This document shows, one piece after another, positions 5,372-8,876 of a DNA stretch of 8,876 nt (position 1 is the stretch's first letter; every line of letters starts with the position of its first letter). Under the pieces are notes generated by a model. That model worked only from the letters and a program-made list of their open reading frames with translations, was not told the DNA's origin and did no database searches. A program made the translations under genes and the position numbers. The stretch lies in NCBI GenBank assembly GCA_022573065.1, contig JACZUQ010000024.1:1-8876 (forward strand), given 5' to 3'. Source of the DNA: Nitrososphaerota archaeon (lineage in GTDB: Archaea; Thermoproteota; Nitrososphaeria; Nitrososphaerales; Nitrosopumilaceae).

Positions 5372-6325
5372 TTAGGCTAGTGATGGTCGAAGAGTCACGC
5401 TTAATTTGTAACAAGTTAGGATTTCTTTACATCTATTTCGGATTGTTACTTCGGTTACTCCTGCTACGCTAGAAACATCACGTTGTAAAACGTTTTGTCC
5501 AAGCAAAATTGATGCAACATAAAGATATGCTGCTGCAATTCCATTAGGAGCTTTTCCATCAGCAAGGTTTCGATTTCTAGTTTTTTCAAAAATTTCTAAT
5601 GCAAGTCGTTCAACTCGTACATCTGTCTTTGATAGATTTGCAATTTTTGAGATGTACTTGTCCATTGTTACAACAGGTGTTGAAGATGCTCCCAATTCCA
5701 TTACCATAGTTCTATAGTATTTTGCTGCAAGTTTTGTTTTGGCTTTGAGATCTTTTACTGTACCAATTCCCGCACATATTTCATTTAGGGATCTTACAAC
5801 ATCGCATTGTTTACATGCCATGAAAATGGTTGCTGCAGTAATACTTGCGACTGATTTACCTTTAACGTCCATTTTTCCGTCCAGATTCCTGTAAACCATA
5901 GACGAAGTCTCAAGCACATTTTTTGAAAGGTTCAGTACCTTACAAGTATCTCCAATTTTTGCTAGAACATTTGATAATCTTCTTTCTCTTGGAGAAGATA
6001 CTCTTATTCTTTGTTGCCATTTTCGCAGATTATTCATCTGGTTTGCTACTTCGGAATTGATTGTTTTCCCGCTGTAATCTTTGGTACTAATAGAAATCTC
6101 TGTGGTAATTCCCAGATCATGTTGGGAATATGTTGTTTGGCCTGTTGCTCTTGCTAATTTCATTTTTTCTTCTAAACTACTACTCCTTGCTTCTGGACCA
6201 TAGTCTGCCATTTGTTCTGCAACGACTACGCCGCAGCCAGAACAAATCCTTTCACCATTCTGAACGTCATCAACTAATGTTGATTCACATTCAGGACAGC
6301 ATTTTTCTATTTCAATTGTGTTCAT
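5372..6325 (-). CDS. tfb: Transcription initiation factor B (TFIIB family)
   Basis: The 317-residue protein bridges TBP-bound DNA and RNA polymerase and recognises the BRE. The N-terminal zinc ribbon has Cys10/Cys13 and Cys28/Cys31 (CPEC...CSGC). The B-reader/linker region follows, with DYGPEARSSS (41-50) and HDLGITTEI (69-77). Two cyclin-like repeats occupy about 112-205 and 218-305, the second carrying the BRE-reading helix GVTEVTIRNRCKEI (289-302). Family members often have GPEWRAF in the reader; here Trp is replaced by Ala46 and no Phe follows. Thaumarchaea commonly encode several TFBs, so this may be one of several paralogues. ATG 6325 has AAGGAG 8 nt upstream and overlaps the end of gar1 by 14 bases, so the two are cotranscribed; gar1-tfb adjacency is a known archaeal arrangement. 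Confidence 0.95.
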   Translation of the reverse strand: MNTIEIEKCCPECESTLVDDVQNGERICSGCGVVVAEQMADYGPEARSSSLEEKMKLARATGQTTYSQHDLGITTEISISTKDYSGKTINSEVANQMNNLRKWQQRIRVSSPRERRLSNVLAKIGDTCKVLNLSKNVLETSSMVYRNLDGKMDVKGKSVASITAATIFMACKQCDVVRSLNEICAGIGTVKDLKAKTKLAAKYYRTMVMELGASSTPVVTMDKYISKIANLSKTDVRVERLALEIFEKTRNRNLADGKAPNGIAAAYLYVASILLGQNVLQRDVSSVAGVTEVTIRNRCKEILTCYKLSVTLRPSLA

Positions 6326-6590
6326 TTCTTTTTCTCCTTAATTTTTTGTATTTTTTTGCAGGAGAATCTGTAAGAGCAAAAACTTTTTTTCCAACGTATT
6401 TTTTTACGCTGTTAGTTAACGGAATAGCAGATGCATATGGTTTTGCAACTGGACCTATCATTTCCGTAACTTTTGCCACCTTACTACTTTTTTCGTCGCA
6501 AAGTATCTGACCTTCTTTTAATATTTTTGAAAGTCTAACGATAACTCTGCCACTACTGGCCAAATGAATAATTTCGCCTACCTCCTGCAA
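6312..6590 (-). CDS. gar1: H/ACA ribonucleoprotein subunit Gar1
   Basis: The 92-residue protein is a component of the H/ACA pseudouridylation complex with Cbf5, Nop10 and L7Ae. The beta-barrel core shows VGEIIHLASSGRVIVRL (4-20), VTEMIGPVAKPYASAI (41-56) with the family's GPV-x-x-PY element, and KKYVGKKVFAL (63-73). A basic tail, KKYKKLRRKR (79-88), replaces the eukaryotic RGG regions. The start is TTG at 6590. An in-frame TAA lies immediately upstream, so nothing earlier is possible, and the first core strand begins at residue 4. No ribosome site precedes the TTG, but GGAGGT lies just inside the gene (6580-6585). It follows SRP19 after 73 bases and overlaps TFB by 14. Confidence 0.9.
   Translation of the reverse strand: MQEVGEIIHLASSGRVIVRLSKILKEGQILCDEKSSKVAKVTEMIGPVAKPYASAIPLTNSVKKYVGKKVFALTDSPAKKYKKLRRKRNEHN
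6334..6339 (-). promoter_or_regulatory. Ribosome binding site of the TFB gene
   Basis: AAGGAG on the minus strand lies 8 nt before ATG 6325, inside the gar1 coding region. It explains how the 14-base overlapping gene is translated from the shared message. Confidence 0.7.
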
Positions 6591-6663
6591 TTATTTTTCA
6601 AATTGTTCTGTCATTATCATAGACTTCTGTCAACTTTCCTTAATCAAGAAGCTAGATTGAAGA
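6591..6663. other. SRP19-gar1 intergenic gap with 8-bp direct repeats
   Basis: TTCTGTCA occurs at 6606-6613 and again at 6625-6632 (plus-strand reading), 19 bp apart. A weak TATA-like TGATAATG (minus strand) around 6612-6619 is about 26 nt from the gar1 TTG. The same stretch can be read on the minus strand as a nine-codon open frame ending exactly before the gar1 start. This is the largest gap within the S8e-SRP19-gar1-tfb series, so gar1-tfb may have an internal promoter. Evidence for any single role is thin. Confidence 0.3.
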
Positions 6664-6963
6664 TTATTTAGACTGCTTTGCTCTCTTGGAAACTAATTTT
6701 TCAGAAATTTTGTTTAATATTTTTGTCTTTGGTCCATCTTTTGGTAAAACGATGTATCCAGATCTGACAAATGATCTTTTTGGAAATCTCACTTTATCAT
6801 CTGATTCAGTTAGCTCCAATTTAGCTGCTTTTGCAGCTTCAATTAATTCTTTTAATGATGGATCAAAAATACATTTTTCTTTTGAAAGCTTTCTTCCTTT
6901 ATTTCTTGTTAATGTTTTGTTAAAATAATCCAGCCAGACTACGACATGCTCGTAATCTTTCAT
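6664..6963 (-). CDS. srp19: Signal recognition particle 19 kDa protein (SRP19)
   Basis: The 99-residue protein binds the tips of helices 6 and 8 of SRP RNA and prepares it for SRP54. The sequence shows HVVVWLDYFNKTLTRNKGRKL (starting at residue 6), equivalent to the family's 'YFD-x-x-x-S-R-x-x-GRR' RNA-binding stretch. It continues with FDPSLKELIEAAKAAKLEL (33-51), RFPKRSFVRSGYIVL (59-73) and a Lys-rich tail. Length is normal for archaeal SRP19. ATG 6963 lies 4 bases after the S8e stop, and AAGTGAT across that stop can act as a ribosome site, so SRP19 is the second gene of the S8e transcript. Confidence 0.93.
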   Translation of the reverse strand: MKDYEHVVVWLDYFNKTLTRNKGRKLSKEKCIFDPSLKELIEAAKAAKLELTESDDKVRFPKRSFVRSGYIVLPKDGPKTKILNKISEKLVSKRAKQSK

Positions 6964-6967
6964 TAAA

Positions 6968-7357
6968 TCACTTTATGAGAACTGCGTTAACTGCACCGTG
7001 TTGTCCAGGTTTTGAAACAACTCTACACTTTCCATCTTCTGTTTCAAGAATGGCTCCTTTTGTTATTACACCACGTCTTTGATAATCACTGTTTGTTGAA
7101 TTTTCTAAAACTTTAACAATTTTTACTTTCTTTACTTTAGCATTTGGAATTGCTAAATTTACAAAATCAATTGTTTTTAGTGCAGTTTTTTTATTTTTAC
7201 CACGTACTTTTCTAGTTACAGTTGATGCAGGTCCAATTAAAGGTTCATTAGGATATCTATCGATTTCATATTTTCGTCTAACTCTCAATGGGTGTCTTCT
7301 TCCCCCAGTAATTTTACTAGTTGCTAAATTCTCTATTGACTTTCTCACATGATGCAT
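6968..7357 (-). CDS. rps8e: 30S ribosomal protein S8e
   Basis: The 129-residue protein is a small-subunit component found in archaea and eukaryotes. Visible family features are KITGGRRHPLRVRRKYEIDR (15-34), the Thr-Arg-Lys-Val-Arg-Gly stretch (48-53), and the C-terminal RRGVITKGAILETEDGKCRV (starting at 94) followed by SKPGQHGAVNAVLIK. ATG 7357 is the longest start. A strong TATA box is centred only 17 nt before that ATG, whereas GTG 7348 (giving VRKSIENL) lies 26 nt from it. No ribosome site exists for either, so a leaderless GTG start and a 126-residue protein are more likely. The gene leads S8e-SRP19-gar1-tfb, linking ribosome, SRP, RNA modification and transcription functions. Confidence 0.93.
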   Translation of the reverse strand: MHHVRKSIENLATSKITGGRRHPLRVRRKYEIDRYPNEPLIGPASTVTRKVRGKNKKTALKTIDFVNLAIPNAKVKKVKIVKVLENSTNSDYQRRGVITKGAILETEDGKCRVVSKPGQHGAVNAVLIK

Positions 7358-7370
7358 TTGAATTACTCTA

Positions 7371-7378
7371 ATTTATAC
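7371..7378 (-). promoter_or_regulatory. TATA box of the S8e-SRP19-gar1-tfb operon
   Basis: GTATAAAT on the minus strand, with TATAAA centred at 7374.5, predicts transcription starting near 7348. That is nine bases inside the longest S8e reading frame and on the G of an in-frame GTG. Confidence 0.65.
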
Positions 7379-7414
7379 AAAACGAAAAATATCTTGCTTT
7401 AACGATTAGAATTA

Positions 7415-7442
7415 AGAATTTTTTGTAGCAAATTCTGAAAAA
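7415..7442 (-). terminator. Candidate 3' end of the scpB transcript
   Basis: Directly after the scpB stop the minus strand reads TTTTTC. It is followed by AGAATTT/AAATTCT arms (7430-7436 and 7415-7421) that could form a 7-bp AT-rich stem, with a T-run nearby. This separates scpB from the independent S8e promoter. The signal is weak in such AT-rich DNA. Confidence 0.35.
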
Positions 7443-8018
7443 TTATGCCAGAGGTGTAGTAGTTTGTGCAGTATTTTGAACAGTAATTTGGGGAGATTTC
7501 CTCACTCTTTTGAAAAGCTTTTGCTTTAATGAATCTGTATCTCCTTCAATTCCAAAATATTTTTTAAATTTTATTGTAGTGTTATAGATTTTCATTCTTC
7601 CAACATTTTCATGTTGAATGTAATCAAGTTGTCTTAATTCCTTAAGATGAGAATAAACTCCAGTACCTCTTGTTTCTATAAGTTGTTTTGATGAGATTGG
7701 TTGCAAGTATGCAATGTATGAAAGTGTTTTTAGAGTTGCTTTGTGTAAAATGGGTTTTGATGCATATCGTCTTATGGTGGCACTATATTCTGGTTTTAAT
7801 TGAAAAACATAGGAGCCGTCTGGAAGTATTGCTATCTCAATTGCCCTGAATGCTGATTTGGCCTTTTTCATTATATTATTGAGTATATTGAGAGTTTTTG
7901 TTCTAGACTCTGTGCCTGAGGCCTTTATCAATTCCTCTATCATCAAAGGCCTTCCGGCAGAATATAATGCAGCTTCAATCCTTGCTGTTGCCTCATCTTC
8001 ATCCTCAATTTTTACCAT
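7443..8018 (-). CDS. scpB: Chromosome segregation/condensin subunit ScpB
   Basis: The 191-residue protein is a winged-helix partner of the SMC-ScpA condensin, binding the kleisin ScpA as a dimer. Two winged-helix domains are visible. The first covers roughly 9-85, with RIEAALYSAGRPLMIEELI (13-31). The second covers roughly 92-156, with ATLKTLSYIAYLQPISSKQL (94-113), GVYSHLKELRQLDYI (120-134) and GRMKIYNTTIKFKKYFGI (140-157), matching the 'YxTTxxFxxxFG' end of the family. The tail (160-191) is basic, then Thr/Gln-rich and probably disordered. ATG 8018 has GAGGTGA 5 nt upstream, the best ribosome site in the window. It lies 42 bases after scpA, and the pair forms one unit. SMC itself is not in the window. 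Confidence 0.9.
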   Translation of the reverse strand: MVKIEDEDEATARIEAALYSAGRPLMIEELIKASGTESRTKTLNILNNIMKKAKSAFRAIEIAILPDGSYVFQLKPEYSATIRRYASKPILHKATLKTLSYIAYLQPISSKQLIETRGTGVYSHLKELRQLDYIQHENVGRMKIYNTTIKFKKYFGIEGDTDSLKQKLFKRVRKSPQITVQNTAQTTTPLA

Positions 8019-8023
8019 TTATC

Positions 8024-8030
8024 TCACCTC
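8024..8030 (-). promoter_or_regulatory. Ribosome binding site of scpB
   Basis: GAGGTGA on the minus strand is a full match to the archaeal anti-Shine-Dalgarno and lies 5 nt before ATG 8018. It shows that scpB is translated from within the scpA message. Confidence 0.8.
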
Positions 8031-8060
8031 TGATAGAATCTACTTAAAAGAATCCTTCAT

Positions 8061-8747
8061 TCATCTTTGATCAGGTTGTAACTTCTCTTTGATTAGGGTG
8101 ATTTTGATATCCTCTTCAATTTGTTCCAAGTCAACTTTTTGGTCTCTAGCAAGAAATAGGACAGCAAAAAAGCATCTAATTGAATCAATTGTATCAAGAT
8201 CAACTACTATATCCTTAAGCATCCCAGTACCTGTGGCTCTAATCTTGTTTGTAACGAGCTTCTCATATTTTTCAATAATATTTTCTAGTGAAATGAAATA
8301 ATCTTTAAAATCAGGTGCTTCAATAGGTTCAAAACTTAGGTTTTTTCCTCTTCTCGAGCGAGGGTTTGCAATTGTTCCTATTAGATTTTCAAGTAAATTC
8401 AAAAGCTCCTCTAGAGTTACTGGATATGTTGACTCGTGACGATAAGGCATGTTTATCATGTCTATGTTCAAGTCCACTCGTTGAGTTAACGGCTTTTTTT
8501 CCATTGCAGCTTTTTGTAATGCAAAAATACTTTCTACTTTCATACTATGAATAAGTGATGATGATAATGCAGCCATACCTGCTACTCGTAGGTCTTTTTT
8601 TCCTGTCTGATTTAGAATTTTAAGCAATAATTCTAAAATTTGAATAATGTTTATCTCCCAAACATCTTTTTTTGAGATACTTTCTATATCAAAGAGAATA
8701 TTCACAGGTGCCTGAGATATTCCTATGTTAGTTTGCTCTTCACTCAC
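8061..8747 (-). CDS. scpA: Chromosome segregation/condensin subunit ScpA (kleisin)
   Basis: The 228-residue kleisin would bridge SMC heads and bind ScpB. The N-terminal SMC-neck-binding helices are recognisable in NILFDIESISKKDVWEINII (16-35) and LELLLKIL (38-45), corresponding to the family's 'LLxLIxxxxxDIxxIxI' region. The middle carries a region rich in charged and polar residues (90-145). The C-terminal winged helix appears at about 165-228, with DTIDSIRCFFAVLFLARDQKVDL (starting at 185), like the 'vxxFLAlLEL-x-k' helix. The start is GTG at 8747; an in-frame TGA lies three codons upstream, so no earlier start is possible. A TATA-like box is centred about 26 nt upstream. Cotranscription with scpB is clear from spacing and the scpB ribosome site. 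Confidence 0.88.
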   Translation of the reverse strand: MSEEQTNIGISQAPVNILFDIESISKKDVWEINIIQILELLLKILNQTGKKDLRVAGMAALSSSLIHSMKVESIFALQKAAMEKKPLTQRVDLNIDMINMPYRHESTYPVTLEELLNLLENLIGTIANPRSRRGKNLSFEPIEAPDFKDYFISLENIIEKYEKLVTNKIRATGTGMLKDIVVDLDTIDSIRCFFAVLFLARDQKVDLEQIEEDIKITLIKEKLQPDQR

Positions 8748-8768
8748 AAATACTCACAGCAGTTGATA

Positions 8769-8778
8769 AAATAATATC
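8769..8778 (-). promoter_or_regulatory. Candidate TATA box of scpA-scpB
   Basis: GATATTATTT on the minus strand is centred at 8773.5, 26 nt before GTG 8747. The match is looser than at sufC, but the position fits the pattern of the other leading genes. Confidence 0.4.
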
Positions 8779-8813
8779 TAGGGGCTCTATTTTTTTGTCC
8801 TTCCCAGTCAACT

Positions 8814-8823
8814 CTTATATTAT
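8814..8823 (+). promoter_or_regulatory. TATA box of the right-edge gene
   Basis: CTTATATTAT is centred at 8818.5, 26 nt before TTG 8845. It faces away from the scpA promoter in a 97-base divergent gap, and it is the main support for the TTG start of the edge gene. Confidence 0.55.
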
Positions 8824-8844
8824 AATGAAAAAAAAGAAGACGAA

Positions 8845-8876
8845 TTGAAAGCCGCAAGAATTGTTGAACCAAACAA
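8845..8876 (+). CDS. Probable MDR/zinc-type alcohol dehydrogenase, N-terminal fragment (runs off right edge)
   Basis: Only 10 codons are visible, reading MKAARIVEPN from a TTG start. This resembles the first strand of medium-chain dehydrogenases, which commonly begin 'MKAxRhxEPxKPL'. The nearby ATG (8825) closes after seven codons in another frame. The TATA box 26 nt upstream fits a leaderless TTG start. The catalytic Cys/His zinc ligands would lie beyond the window, so the family call rests on ten residues. Confidence 0.5.
   Translation, partial: MKAARIVEPN

Noticed and set aside
6130..6510. 126-codon plus-strand open frame antisense to tfb/gar1
   Set aside because: It is rich in Leu and Phe because it reads the complement of Lys/Glu-rich coding sequence. 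Two strongly recognised genes occupy the other strand, and it has no promoter or ribosome site.
6591..6620. Nine-codon open frame just upstream of gar1, as a possible leader peptide
   Set aside because: It is too short to separate from chance, has no good ribosome site and no recognisable attenuator-type codon run.
6600..6625. C/D-box-like ATGATAATGA as a possible sRNA
   Set aside because: No matching D box (CTGA) at a proper distance and no paired C'/D' boxes were found.
8825..8848. ATG at the right edge as a gene start
   Set aside because: That frame stops after seven Lys-rich codons. The TTG at 8845 in another frame gives an MDR-dehydrogenase-like N-terminus.

Overview
The window looks like an AT-rich chromosomal segment of an ammonia-oxidising-type archaeon (Nitrososphaerota/Thaumarchaeota, probably Nitrosopumilus-like). 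The archaeal assignment rests on TFB, SRP19, Gar1, ribosomal protein S8e, a two-domain siroheme decarboxylase, TATA-box promoters and leaderless starts. The lineage is my inference from protein resemblance and gene order. No rRNA, tRNA, CRISPR array, insertion sequence or phage gene is visible. Coding density is very high, and no gene-free gap reaches 300 bases.

Region 1 (1-4173) is a tetrapyrrole/heme neighbourhood. On the minus strand, a precorrin-2 dehydrogenase (sirC type) is coupled by an ATGA overlap to the 5' end of glutamyl-tRNA reductase (hemA), which leaves the window on the left. Divergent from them, on the plus strand, is a fused AhbA-AhbB siroheme decarboxylase. Converging on that gene is a tightly coupled minus-strand operon: a chlorite-dismutase-fold protein with coproheme-decarboxylase-type residues, a DUF1802 protein and an aldo/keto reductase. 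Together these suggest the siroheme route to heme, ending in a ChdC/HemQ-like decarboxylation. The missing Fe-coproporphyrin-forming step (AhbC) would have to be encoded elsewhere.

Region 2 (4219-5248) holds a small DUF167 protein and SufC, the ATPase of the SUF iron-sulfur assembly complex. Each has its own TATA box about 26 nt upstream of the start codon. SufB and SufD are not in the window.

Region 3 (5372-8747, minus strand) is an information-processing and chromosome cluster. The transcription order is scpA, scpB (condensin kleisin and winged-helix partners), then S8e, SRP19, gar1 and a TFIIB-family factor. A divergent gene, probably an MDR alcohol dehydrogenase, starts at the right edge (8845).

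Two start modes are mixed. Genes leading a transcription unit mostly appear leaderless, with a TATA centre about 26 nt from the start codon. Several internal genes have a Shine-Dalgarno motif 5-8 nt from the start. TTG and GTG starts are frequent.
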